Below, one piece after another: positions 1 through 12,072 of a stretch of DNA of 64,000 nt. The stretch is from Ustilaginoidea virens (lineage: Eukaryota > Ascomycota > Sordariomycetes > Hypocreales > Clavicipitaceae). Position numbers and translations under genes: made by a program. The stretch spans positions 1,302,001 through 1,366,000 of the forward strand of contig NC_057321.1 of assembly GCF_000687475.1 (NCBI RefSeq), read 5' to 3'. Every line of letters starts with the position of its first letter. Positions within the stretch are counted from its first letter, which is position 1. A model generated the notes under the pieces. It saw only the letters and a program-made list of their open reading frames with translations. It searched no databases and had not been told where the DNA came from.

Positions 1-100
1 GAAGGTCTTCGAAGAAGCATTTTGGCGTCGAAGCATCGACGTAAAAGTACAAAGCCTGTGCGGCCGATGCCAGCGACAGGAGAGAAAGGAAGGCCTTCAT
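1..100 (-). CDS. emp24/gp25L/p24 family cargo receptor, 5' end only
   Basis: Reading the minus strand from an ATG at 100 gives a signal peptide (MKAFLSLLSLASAAQA) followed by LYFYVDASTPKCFFEDL. This is the start of the GOLD domain in p24 proteins, which cycle in COPI/COPII vesicles between ER and Golgi and sort cargo. The Cys in KCFFED is the first of the two disulfide cysteines known in the GOLD domain. The gene runs off the left edge, so about 33 residues are visible and no GOLD body, coiled coil or cytosolic tail can be checked. It is divergent from SWC4. The FYVDASTPKCFFEDL wording fits the Erp/p24 subfamily better than Emp24 itself, but subfamily is uncertain. Confidence 0.8.
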   Translation of the reverse strand, partial: MKAFLSLLSLASAAQALYFYVDASTPKCFFEDL

Positions 101-902
101 GATTGTTGTGACTGCTGTCGATTCGCTGGCGGATAGCTTTACGTGATGACGCTTCCAATCCAAGGCATCCGTTGGAGACGCGGAAATCTCCCTAGACCTC
201 GTCCAGACCAGAGCCGGATTTGCGATGGGGTAGGCAGCGTTCAGCGACGAAGTGTTGAACGTCGGAAGGGGGTTCGCGATGCTCCCTATCTGGGCTACGT
301 GCTCAGAAAGCTGCCACGTTCAAGAGAAGAGAGGGACACCTCCCATTCGCCGGGTGGGTTGCGCTGTGATTGGCTCAGCCTGCCAGCATGTGCACCCAAG
401 GCAAGGGGGGCCAAGGGCGAAATCACGTGATCGCTTTCTTCCCAGTACGCCCCGTCAAGTAAAGTTATCAATGCCTTTGCCTTGCCTTGCCGCGCGACTG
501 TAAACTACTCCAGAGTCCAGAGTCCAGAGTCCAGACAGCCCAGCCCATGGTGACTTGCATCAACCACCCCAGTTGTAAATTTTGGAGACGCATTATTTCG
601 CATCGGATCCGCAGACAACCGGTCAAATTCCGGATGCGCCCATCGGGGGTCACGTTCTCTCTTTTCTGATCTAGACGATTTCTCTTTTCCCTTTTCCCTT
701 TTTTTTTTTTTTATTTTTTTTTTTTCCCTCTCAGAATCTCGGCCCTCGTTTCAAGTTGATCCGTGTCCGCACGCGATGACGCGGATGGATTGAACCCGGC
801 CAAATTCAACATCTCGACCAGCTACAAACTCGCAGCGCATTCTCCTGGTCAATCGGCAAAAGGCCTACAACAACATCAACTCCGCGACTGCATCGGCGAA
901 AC
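101..902. promoter_or_regulatory. divergent intergenic region, p24 / SWC4
   Basis: No gene is seen here. The region holds a palindromic CACGTG E-box at 424-429 in the context TCACGTGA. It also has a short tandem run of AGAGTCC at about 511-535 and a T/C-rich tract at 680-735 (two T runs of more than ten) about 170 bp upstream of the SWC4 ATG. Such CT-rich tracts are common near transcription starts in filamentous ascomycetes. Assignment of the E-box to either gene is inference. Confidence 0.5.
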
Positions 903-2615
903 ATGACGTCCTCGGACCTCCGCGATGTTCTTAACCTAGGAGATTCGTCGTCTGGACCTCGACCGTCAAAGAAGCAAAAGACGTCTGCGTCTCGGCCCAG
1001 TCTCAAAGGCCTTGCCCGCGAAGTGCTCAACCTCGGAGGCGACAACCCGATCGCGATTGTTCCCCAGGCCTCTCACTTCAAAAAACGGCGCCTGGCCAGC
1101 CGAAAGCCCACGGCTCGATGGGAACTCAGACCGTTCAGGAACTCGGGGCGCCAGGACGCAAGCTTGATACTGAGGCACTGGAGACGGAAGGAGGCGAAAG
1201 AGCCCCCCGCGGGCCTTGCGGGCCAGCAGCACGGGCAGCAAGCGGGAGGCGCAGGGGCGACCGAGCCCGAGGAGGCTGTGGAAGATTCCACGTTTGCAAA
1301 GTTCAACGTCAAGGTGCAGGTCCCCCGGTACAGCGCGGACCAGTACCGGGTCTCGCTCGAGAACGACGACTGGACCAAGGAGGAGACGGACTACTTGATG
1401 GACATGGCGAGCGACTTTGATCTCCGCTGGACCATCATCTGGGACCGGTACGAGTGGACACCGGCCGCGACGAACGGCGAGACCGACGCAGACGGCGACG
1501 AGGGCAAGGCCATTGTGCCTGCTGCGAGGCCCCGCTCCATGGAGGACTTGAAGGCCAGATACTACGAGGTCGCTGCCAAGATGATGGCGGCGCACAAGCC
1601 CGTTCAATACATGACGCAGCAGGAATACTCGTTGCACGAGCTCATGGCGCAGTTCAACCCTAAGCAGGAAAAGCTGCGCAAGGAATTCGCCATGACCACG
1701 CTGTCGAGGTCCAAGGAGGAAGCCCGCGAGGAAGAGTCGCTGCTCCTCGAAACCAAGCGCATCCTGGCGAGGAGTGAGCGGTTCAACGAGGAACGGAGGG
1801 AGCTGTACAACAGGCTGGATTACCCGAGGGCCGAGGCCGACATCAGCTCGTTCAAGTCCTCGGCCGGTCTGCAAACCCTGCTGCAGAACCTCATGAGCGT
1901 AGACAAGTCCAAGAAGAGAAAGTCCATTCTGGGCACCGAGGGAGCCAGCACGCCGGCCGCAGCAGCAGCGGCGGCGGCGGCGGCGGCCACGGCGGCCCAG
2001 AGCGCTGCGGCGGCGGCACCCGCCGAGTTTGGTGGCAAGAGAGACAGCAACGCGGCCTCGAACGCCGCCACGCGCGAGTCCACTGCTGCCACGTCGACAC
2101 CGACCGCTGCCAGCAAGAAGGCGCAGCAGCTGGAAAAGCAGCACCAGCACCAGCCCCTGGTTCGGCGAAAGCTCAGCAGCCACGAAGAGGCCGTGTATGG
2201 CGTCACGCACCACGACAGACTCGGCTCCGGCCCCACCTTTCGGACCGAGAGAATCAACAAGCTCTTCTCGCACAAGTCCAACCAGCAGCAGTTGCGTATT
2301 AACAATACCCTCAACGAGCTGGACGTGCCTGCCAAGCTGGCCATGCCGACCGCCGCCACGACGCTGCAGTACGAGCAGCTGCTCGCGGCCGTGAACAGCC
2401 TGCTGGACGCCAGGAAGGTGTCGGACAAATTCGACGCCGAGATCAAGATGGAGCAGGCCAAGAAGGCGGACCGGGAGAGGACGCAGGCTCCCGGCCCGAC
2501 GCTGTCGGCCGGGTCCAGCAGGAAGCCGGCGGCGGACAAGAGCCAGCCCTCGGAAACCAGCAGCGCCGCAGAGGCGAGAGCTCCCGCTGGCCTGGCGCGG
2601 CCGGAAGCTCAACCG

Positions 2616-2646
<31 letters not shown>

Positions 2647-2900
2647 ACAGGAGCGAGGGGCCCAGGGATCGGCCTCGGCCGGCTCCCAGGGGAGGCGAAG
2701 AAGAAGCCGGGCCTGCCCAAGGCGACTCATGCGCGAAACCGGCGGGGAATGGACCGACCGCGGGCAAGCCAGCCGAGGATGATGGAACCAACGGCAAAGG
2801 CGCCCCCAGGCCGGGCGGCAGCAGTGGTGGTCACAAACGAAGTGCGAGTGTGCTCAGCGCCGTCAGCGACAAGAGCGCTAAACGGCAAAAGAAGCAGTAA
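903..2900 (+). CDS. SWC4: SWR1-complex / NuA4 subunit SWC4 (DMAP1 family)
   Basis: A single-exon protein of 665 aa. The N-terminus (MTSSDLRDVLNLGD, about residues 1-14), the KPTARWELRPFRNSGR motif (69-84) and a SANT/Myb-like region starting at NDDWTKEETDYLMDMASDF (about 154-230) are the hallmarks of SWC4/DMAP1. SWC4 is shared by the SWR1 complex (H2A.Z deposition) and the NuA4 acetyltransferase in the nucleus. A charged helical stretch follows (about 250-310). The C-terminal half is low complexity, with two long Ala runs encoded by GCN repeats (near 1960-2010 and 2620-2645) and a basic end (SAKRQKKQ). The start at 903 gives the conserved N-terminus. The Ala runs are expansions not needed for family function. 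Confidence 0.95.
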
Positions 2901-5900
2901 CGAAATTCTGCACACAAGTCCGCTCTACGTGGCCCCGTGCCCCCCCCCCCCCTTTCACCCTTAAAAGCTCGTTCGGTTCTTTTTTCGAACGGCGCGCGTT
3001 TGATTACCCAGTCGGGACAAGGATCCATGCCAAGGAACCGCGGCGTCGTATGTTTGGGGAAGGGGGGGGGGGGGGACAAAGGCTGTGGGCGCTATTCTTC
3101 GTTGAAGCAAGAGCACCAAACTCTGTTTCCATCATGACCAAGATCTGGAGGGCTTCAAGAGCTGCGTGTCAAGACATTCTCCCCGGCAGCCACCCGAAGC
3201 TTGGGGACTGGTGGACCCTCAAAGGTACGGGGCTGCCCGGGCAGCATGTCTTGAGGACTTGGGTTTCGAGGCCAGGGAAAGGCCGGCGTCAAGTGGCCAG
3301 CCTTGGGTTTGGTCTTTGTGCGACGTCCAGGGGCTGGCGCGAGGGAGACTCATGGTGAGGCGAGAAAGGAAATGTTTTTCTCGGTTCACTTCGGCCAGCG
3401 GCTTCCTAGCCGGGCCTCGACGTCTACAATGCAGATACATTACTTCGCGAAGGATGATAAATTACCACTTTTTGGGCATGCGCCTACACGTGCTTGAAGA
3501 ATCATTTAATTTGGGTGCCACACCGAAAGCGTGTTTGTCCCACCCCTTGGGCGCCTTACTACGTGATGGGGATTGTGAATGCTATTTGGCCTGTCAATTG
3601 GTGACGAGGACCACGAAGGAAGGGATGGAGGTGCAAACACACCAAAGTTGCCCAGCCATGCTACCTGCGGAATCACCAAGGGGAAAGTCGAGAAGGGGGG
3701 GGGGGGGCAAAAAAAGGCAATTCACGCATGAGATGATTGATTGATATTGCGGCAGGCAATGCCAGCCCAACAACTGCGTGGGACGGATATCGATAACGAG
3801 GCTGACAGCGAGTTCCACGTACCCGCCGCGTAGGAACAAGGGGTTGTTATGGATGGCTGCAAGATGGACGAGTCCTAGCAACGAAATGTCCCCGCGGGTC
3901 GATGTTAGAAGGGTTGGCCAGCCATCCATGACCATGTATGGGATGAGCGGTGACTGGTTTCGAAGGTCGGGCGTCAACCCGCAGTTGCTGGCTTTCTCCG
4001 TTATGTCGGCCGGCCTTGAGGGTGCAGCCATCGAGAGCAAGGAGGCTATCGTTTGGAGCAGTAGCAGGAGCAGGAGCAGGCGCGGGCGCAGGCGGAGCGT
4101 GCTTTGGCGCCCTCAGCAAATTAACCTTGAAGTGGCGGGTGCGGCGGCCCATGGTCCATGTGGTTTCAGGATTCAGGTGTCCAGCGGCAAAGGAAGCGGA
4201 CGCTAAATGCTGGACCTGGGGAAGATGTGAGTGATTGTCGACGAGGTACATGGGTATTTAGCCCAGAGGACAAAACAAAACCCGACTTTACGCGGTGACT
4301 GGGTGGTGGTTGCTCGTCAAGACGCAAGGCACGTACGCGTTGCCAGCAGAGAGAGACAGAGAGAGAAGGAGAGTGGAGCTTGCATGCCGAGTGAAATGCC
4401 ACCGTCTTCGCGTGGCAAGCATCAGCAGATTTCTGGGAAGCGCTTAGCAGTGAGCACGGGCGGGTATCCCGTGACGCGAGGTGTGATTGGTCGTTTCTGC
4501 TGGCCCAAGATGAATAGTGGTCGAATCGCATCGGGCTGGGGGCACATACGGCCGGGCCTGGAGCTTGACCAGATAGTCCGTACAATGGTGCGACTCGGCT
4601 CCGATGGGGCGGACTGACGCCGTCCTACCAGCCTAATTCCATTCTTCATGTACTCGGTAGTCTGTTTGCTGTATTTGTGTTCTTTTTATAGATCCAACCT
4701 GACGCAATGGGCCTCTATGCGTCAGTGTCAGTGCATAAACGCAAGGTGCTCGCTCAGTGACGGTCCAGCGGCCGGGTGTGCACTGTAAGCGAAGGGCTGT
4801 GCTATTATTCTATTCCTGGCAGCTCAGATCAGAGGCTAGTGAAGAAGGCCTGGGTCGTTCGTTTGGGGCAAAATCGGAAATCGACCAGTTGACTGCATGT
4901 GGTGGTCCGCATACCCGCTGGAACTCCTGTTCAGGGCGATATTCGTCAACGCCCCATCGATGGCCACCCCCACTTCCTCCTCCAGCGGTCCCGAGCGCGC
5001 AGACGCGCTCCAGCAATATGAACAGGGGGGGGGGGCTTTTGTCCAATGCGGCGGGAAAACAACGTGGGTGGCCCGTGACGGGAGACGAGACGCCCGCGGC
5101 ACCCCTGTCCCATGCGCGCTTCCAGTGCGTAGGGAGCGGGACAGCCAGGCGAAAGGCAGCACAGCCCTTGCAAAGGTTGGATTTGCCGATGCTGTCGGCG
5201 AACCTAACGGGCGTTTCCTGTTTCAAGCTGCCAGGCGCCTTGTTCGATACCCACTTCTGGGCAGTCTTTGCAACGAGTTGGCCGAAAAACAAAGCTGCTA
5301 CAATTGAGCGCCTTGGCTGGGTGGGATGAGAATGATGAAGATGAAGAGAAGAAGAAGAAGAAGAAGACGATGATGGTGGTGATGATAATGATGATGATGA
5401 AAGAGAAGAAAGAAAAGAGAGAGAAGAAGCGAGAGAGCTCGCCGTGATTCGCTTCAATGCATCCGCCAGCTGGCGAGACCCAGATTCTACAGTCGCCAGC
5501 CGCAACTAACGAGTGCTAGCAGCTTCCCAATCCGTCACCCCAACCGAGCCAACCGCGCGTTGCCGTCGGAAAGGAGTGGGTCGTGGGTCGTCGAGGGCTC
5601 CGAGGGCGTCGAGGGCGTTCTCAACCGCGAGATTGAAAAGGCTTGGCATCGAGTAGGCGCCATGTCCCGTCAGTACCTAGGTACTTATGCAGCATGTAGC
5701 ACGTACCTCCCCTTTGTGGAAATTTAGTGGAAATTTAGTACATAGTGTTCGTCGCTCCAGCCGACCGACTTCAACGCTTCGATCCCTGATAGTCTTCCAT
5801 CTGGACGCAGTAATACCATGCATGCATCGCATCGTCCCGCAAACCAAGTGACCACCGCAAATCGACAGCCAAAGGTCGTGGGCGAGGGTCAGCTGCGCCT

Positions 5901-8900
5901 CCTGACACCTGGTTTCCTGGTTTCCTGGTTTCCTGGTTTCCTGGTACTTCTCGTAACGTCTTGCCATGTCTCGTTCCGTGTGCGAAGCCCCCTTTCGGTT
6001 GCTGACTGCGGTTGCTTGCTGACGGCTGTTAGGGTAACCCCGGTAAAACCCAGCTGCTCTCGTGCTCGACGGGAGTGCCACAAGCAATCACTAGGCAGGA
6101 CACCGCGGCAGAGCATCGCAAGACGTGTGCTGCGCTAGTGCCAGCCTGAGGCTATGTGGTAGCTGACTGCCGTGTCCTCTCAAAGGGTTGTCTTCCAAGG
6201 GGCATCATATAACCGCCCGCCTAGGAGCATGCCCGTGTGGCGCTAAGCATCATCACCTTTGGTTCAATGAGACGAGACGGTTGCTTTTTCCGTCCATTCG
6301 CGCGACAAGCGCAACCAAAGGCCTCTATCGAGGAGGCTAGCCTTGCTTTTCAGTTCAACATGACATGACGTTGGTTTCCAACTCGTCAGTCCCAAAGCCC
6401 ATCGGCGTCTGGCACATACTCTAGCACCAACCAAACCAGCCTTGCCGACCGTGGATTTCCCAGAGGTCAACGTCCTTTTTGTGAACAAAGAATCGCTTAC
6501 TGATATGATGGCACTCGTTGTTGCTGCAGACTGTGATGGCTTACCTTTGCCTCAGCTACGTGCGTTTCTCGAGCACTACGGGAGCACACAAAAGCAGTCA
6601 CTTGTTCCAACCCGCCATGCCATGCCGTGCCATGCCGTGCCGTGCCATGCCGTGCCATGCCGTGCCAGGGCCAGGCTTGTCCATGTGGGCCAATGACGGA
6701 ACTGGCGTCTTGGGCGCAATGCATCCTCCAAAGACTGGTTAAGCACAGCCGCGACAAAATGGGTACGAGGTGTTAGACGCGGCGTTAATACATAGGAACA
6801 ACCCAGCCCACACCATGCCAACCTCCCGGTATCAGTCTCGTCATTGGCCAGCCGCCGGCTTCAGATTAGGTCGGTTGATTAAGTTGCTCGACCAGCAAGG
6901 GAACAGAACGTGCCTAGGCATGAGCCCATCTACCGACCAGGATGAAACATTGCCTCGAAGTGCATGGCATGGATCAGGGGCGTACTCTTATTGTTCTTTG
7001 TGTGTGGTCGGTCACCTGGCCTCGACGTCTGGTAATGGCATTGCCCTGCGCTAAATACTCCGTTCTGAGGCTCTAAATCCCCCCAAATTCTGCAATGATA
7101 AAACAATCAATCTGCCGTCGCCACAGGCTTCGTCCAAAGGCTGCTGCCGTAACGTCAGCACGCATCAATGCCGATTGGACGGTGAGGAGCCTCGACAGAA
7201 ACAATAAATGCGTCTATAGGCAAATAAACTTGGCCACGACATGTGTCTCGGAGTGCTCAGGGAGCAGCCAGCGGGGCGGAGTCGCAACAGAACTTAAGAT
7301 GAAGCTTTTCTTTCTTTTTTTTTTTTTTTTTCCAAAAAAAATCAAGTCTGACTTTGCAAAAGGTTCCTTACTGTTACGGGGAGTCGGGACCGAGTCTACG
7401 CGGACGCAAGCTTGCATCCGCGTATTTTCACTTGGTGGATCTGTCATGTCGCACAAGGCTGCTGGGGGGGGGCTTTCAATTTCAATCAGGAGAATTCAGT
7501 CGGCTCATGTTTTTTTTTTTTTTTTTTTTTTCCCCTTTTTCTTTTCCCTTTTTCTTTCTGCCATGTCCCAGTCACTCTGCCGGAAAGGTGCGTCGTGCAC
7601 GCCCTACTAATAGAGTTTTGTCCGACTATCTCCCGTCCGCATATGTATAAGCAGCCGGTGCGTACATAGCAAATTTAGCAAACAATGCAGGTACTGAGTA
7701 AGGGGGTGCGGCTGGAATAAAGTCTCTCCCCCCCACCCCCCTCCCCGCCCCCAAAAAAAAAAAAAAGTTCAAAAAGAAAATATCAAGTTGACTGCAAACA
7801 ACTACAAACTCGGGTAGGCTCGTGCTGTCATCAGCGTCGTCATGCACATTGCACACCAGACTGCAACAGCTTAACCGACATGGCTGGACAGGTCCGAGCG
7901 GGCCCTTGTCGCGGCAAACACCGCTTACTGCGGCCACGCCCCAGGCTGGATATGGGATATGCATAGGGAACGAGGATGATGGGGGTTTCCATAGGCTGAG
8001 TTTGCTTGGGTCAAATGTCTTGCATTGTCTGTCTTGGGCTTGTGCACAAGCTGTGTGGCTCACCATGAGCCGGGGGGGCTTTTTTGGGGATGGAGCCATC
8101 CGTCCGTGTCTGGTCGACGCGCGAGGCAAATCCTTTTCGTCGGGTTCGTCTTCGGGGCCGCTTGCACATTCGCGCAACTGACTATTCCGTACTACTCCGT
8201 ACGCACCGGGGAGAGGGGAGAGGCGGGAAAAAGCGTTTTTGTTTGGGCTTGGCGAATTGGGGTCTGCAGACTCGGGAACTTTTTCTATCGATGGGCAAAT
8301 TTGCGCACGACGAGGCTGCTGCAGCCATTGGGTTCAGAGTTCACATGAGGTTGATCTGGTTATCCGTAGCAATGACCGTGAATGACTGACCAGGAGCATT
8401 CTCCCGTTCCGCCGTTCTCGGCCGAGCACGAGAGGGCTTGCTCCGTGCGGAAGTCGAGGTAAACCTTGGGAAGCTGCAAGCTTGCACGCGCAGCACTCCA
8501 TTCTTGCCCTGCAGACTGGGGTGAGCTTGGGGTGCCATGTACATTAGGTACCTACGTAGGTACCTACCTTATGTAACCCGCCAACAGCACCGGAGAATGG
8601 GAGAACGGACGGGGGGGACGAGCATGACGGCCTGGGGTGGAGACGTGGGGCCAGGCCAGGCCCAGACCCAGACTCAGACTCCATTGACTCTTTGCGCCAG
8701 ACGTACTACCAGGACAAGGAAGGGGTGGCTTCTCTTGGCAGCTGTCCAGGAACAAAGTTGACCTGGTCGACAAGGCCTTAGGTACCTACCTTACTTACCT
8801 AAGGTAGGTAGGCACTTGGGTACCTTCCCAGCTTGCTTGCCGTGCGAGTCGCCGGGCTGCTACCCGGGTCTGCACAAATGAAACGAGAGAAACTCTGTCA

Positions 8901-11006
8901 TACAACGTTGCAAAGTCGGCAAAAAGGAGCGATACACGCTCGACAAAAGCTCGGCAAAAAGCTCGACAAATCCCACGCGGCGAAACTTTGCCGCTTTTCG
9001 CGTCGAACCGTCGTCAATCTTGTTTGGTTGCGGTCGCAGCCAACGGGCTTGTTGCGTGACACCAACAACAAGCACCAGAGCACCAGAGCACCAGACTCGA
9101 CGTTGCCGTGACTGTGCTCCCTGCCCGCCCCCCCCCCCCCCCAAACATTCCCTCCTCCGAGCCGGCGCTGGAATCCGGTATCCAGTCCAATCCCAGCATC
9201 AATCCAAAGCATTGGCATCTGCTGCCAATGCCGCCCACCCACACTTCTTCCCAATGCAGCGCCAAACGCGACCGGCAAAGCACGGGTGAACAACGCGCCG
9301 CCGCCTTTCCGACTGACCTGCGCGTCTCGGCGCTGCCAGCTGCCTATTCGCCCTATCGCACCAGGTCAGCCAGGCGCCAGACGCCGCTACGGAAGTACTC
9401 CAAGCCCGCAGTTGACGCTAGGACGTTGATGACGCCACCCCCCCCCCCGCCCTCCTCTCCGCCTACACCCTCCACGACCCGCTCGCTGTCCAATGACCCC
9501 TTGCTCCCTTGTAGACCTTGTGCCTTCCCTCACCCTGTCTCGTCCCTTCCTTCCCAAGCGCCATGCCGCTAGAGAAATTTTTGAGGGGCACAAGGGGGCG
9601 ACGGGGGAACAAAAAAAAAAAAAAAGAGAAAAAGTGAAAAAGTGAAAAAGAGAAAAAGAGAAAAAGAGACGAAAAAAAAAGAAAATAAAAAGAAAATAAA
9701 AAGAAAATAAAAAGAAAATAAAAAAAGCCCAACAAGTACTTGCCCAGAAGAGTCTAGGCCTCGTCATCACAACGGAGCACAAGGGGGTCTGGTCGCCAAA
9801 TGACAGCGAGGTGGGCCGCCCACTTTGCTCGCCTGGAAACTAGCGAGGGAAAAGCGCGGCTTCCGGGCTTAGCGATCGTCTCGGCGCCCTACCGGCAAAC
9901 AAGGCCAACATTGAATCAATCAATTCTTTCCTCCCCTTTGCCCATGCGGCTGTACTGGCTGTACTTGGGTTGTACCTCCTGCGTATGTGTACGGGGGGCT
10001 TGGCTTTTCCTTTCTCTTATTCCCATGCCCGCCTGCTCGTGCTTGTTGCAAGGGGCTGGCCAACTGGGCTTCCTGTTCCCTTCGTAAAGATTCCAGCGTC
10101 CGCCCCTCCCTCCTCGCAACCCGCGTCTTGATCAGAAGCCGCCAACCTCGGGGCCCTGTCTGGTCGCTTGTTGTCTCGTCTCATCCTCGCCCTGCATCGA
10201 TGGTTCCTTCTCTCTTCCACCTCTTGCTCTCTCTTCCCTTTTTTCTCATCTCCTTCGAGACCTGTCCCATCGGTCGGCAATCACCATGTGGAATTTCCGT
10301 CTTTCGAAGCCCAACTGATCCCGTTGCTTCGTCGACATCGCACAACATAGCCTTTTCAAGCCCTTGCTGGACTGGACTTGGTCAACTGCCTCGATCACAA
10401 CGGCTCAAACATCTGCCCCCCCCCTCCCCCCCCCCCCCCCCCCCGCGCCAAGGGACTCGAAAGTCAGTCAGGCTTCACTTTCCGCCACCACATCGTCAAG
10501 GAATCGACGGTCACGGGAACCGGGAGCGTAAGCACGTCTTGGGGGCAGATGCTACCTTGGTAGTGAACAGCAATCCCCTTTTCACGCTGTATCGAACTGG
10601 CATCCTTGCACATCACCTCTTCATCCCATTGCTGGTCTCCCAAGGTGAGAGCGGCGACGAGGCGGGGCTAGGCTGCTAGACATTGGGAGGCGCAACTGTA
10701 GGACTCAAAACTGGCTCATCACCAGGTGCTACATTTCTAAGAGGAGGCTCAAGACTAGTCAAGACGTGGGCTGGATCCTCGGCTTGATTGGTTGGCTTTG
10801 CGCTGAACCGAGTCTGAGCTGCAAGCACCACCACACTTGCCTCCAGTTGGTCTTCCATCAAAAAGACAAACAAGACTGGCGACATTTATTTGCTCTTTCC
10901 TTTGCCTTCTCTTATTTGTCCCCCCCTCCCCTTTTTTGCCATCCGGAGTGGGTCAACAACACCTTCGCGGTCTAATCACCCGGCCAGCCTGGACATACAT
11001 ACCATT
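2901..11006. other. 8.1-kb gene-poor region with simple repeats and homopolymers
   Basis: I find no convincing gene. The open frames are short, compositionally odd and match no family I know. The stretch contains C13 (2940-2952), G14 (3062-3075), C15 (9128-9142) and C19 (10426-10444). It also has four copies of a TTTCCTGG unit (5911-5944), an ATGCC/GTGCC array (6616-6668) and A-rich tandem repeats (about 9610-9727). TAGGTACC-type motifs lie at 5673, 8545 and 8780. From about 9.9 kb to 11.0 kb the plus strand is strongly C/T-rich, like a promoter plus long leader for the regulator gene at 11007. Confidence 0.5.
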
Positions 11007-12034
11007 ATGTCTGCATTCACGGCTTTAAATGGTGGCTCTCCAAAGACACATGATCCTCCACCCGAGAACGCTGCCAAGGCCCTCCTCCCCTCTGATGAAA
11101 GAAACCAGATTGCGCATAAATCCTATGGTCGCAGGTCCCCTGAGACTGTTTCAAGCCATAGAGATGGTTGGCAAGGCCGAAATTCCGAACGAAAACAACT
11201 TCCGTCGGGAGGATTTCCTGATGGGGAGAGCTCGCAGAAGCGCAAACGATCAAGCTCGACTGAGCCGAGATGTGAGGGTACGTCGACACGGGAACGAACG
11301 CCGGAGCCGGCCTTGGCTGGATCCCAGAATGACGCCAGAGAGGTGTATGGGCCTCTTCAACGAGAGAGCATGCATTTCGGGGAGGCAACACGAGAAAAGG
11401 ACAGCGCCTGGCCAACACAAGCACCACCTCGAGTGGAGAGAAACGGCTATGAATCACAACAAAGCTCAGCCACCTCTCCCCGCGGGCAGATTGAGGAGCA
11501 GATTGGCGATGCCATCCAGAGGGCCGCAGGTCAAGCTATTCGGAGGGCCGCAGAGCAGGCGGACCACAGCGACTACACAAACAACAGCCCAGATGCCGAA
11601 GAGAGGCCTGGAGCCGCTTTTGGAAGCCCTTATGGTAGCGAACAAATACCCGAGTCTATTCTACAGCACGACCCCAAAAAGAGGAAGCGCAACTTCAGCA
11701 ACCGCACCAAAACCGGCTGCTTGACTTGCCGTAAACGGAAGAAGAAGTGTGACGAACAAAAGCCTGAATGTACGTTTTTTGACGCTTGATGTCGGGCGAT
11801 GGATGCATGGCTAGCCCCTTTGGCTGCGCAGGGCGCATGATGCTAACGAAAATTTTGGGTGGTTTTAGGCAGCAATTGTATCAGGGGAGGGTTCCTCTGT
11901 GCTGGATATCCTCCACAGCGAGGAGCTGGCTGGCCAAAGCAGGACGCGAAAGCATCTGCTGTACCGCTCGAGTCCAAAGATCCATCATACGTCCCCCCCG
12001 GCGCGTATGGCATGCCGCAGCATGGTGCATATGT

Positions 12035-12072
<38 letters not shown>

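Noticed and set aside
966..2720. 584-aa open frame antisense to SWC4
   Set aside because: Arg/Gly/Leu-rich shadow frame produced by the GC-rich third-position bias of SWC4; no family motif.
3847..4251. 134-aa minus-strand open frame
   Set aside because: Composition is not absurd (MGRRTRHFKVNLLRAPK start), but there are no conserved motifs, partner exons or promoter signs.
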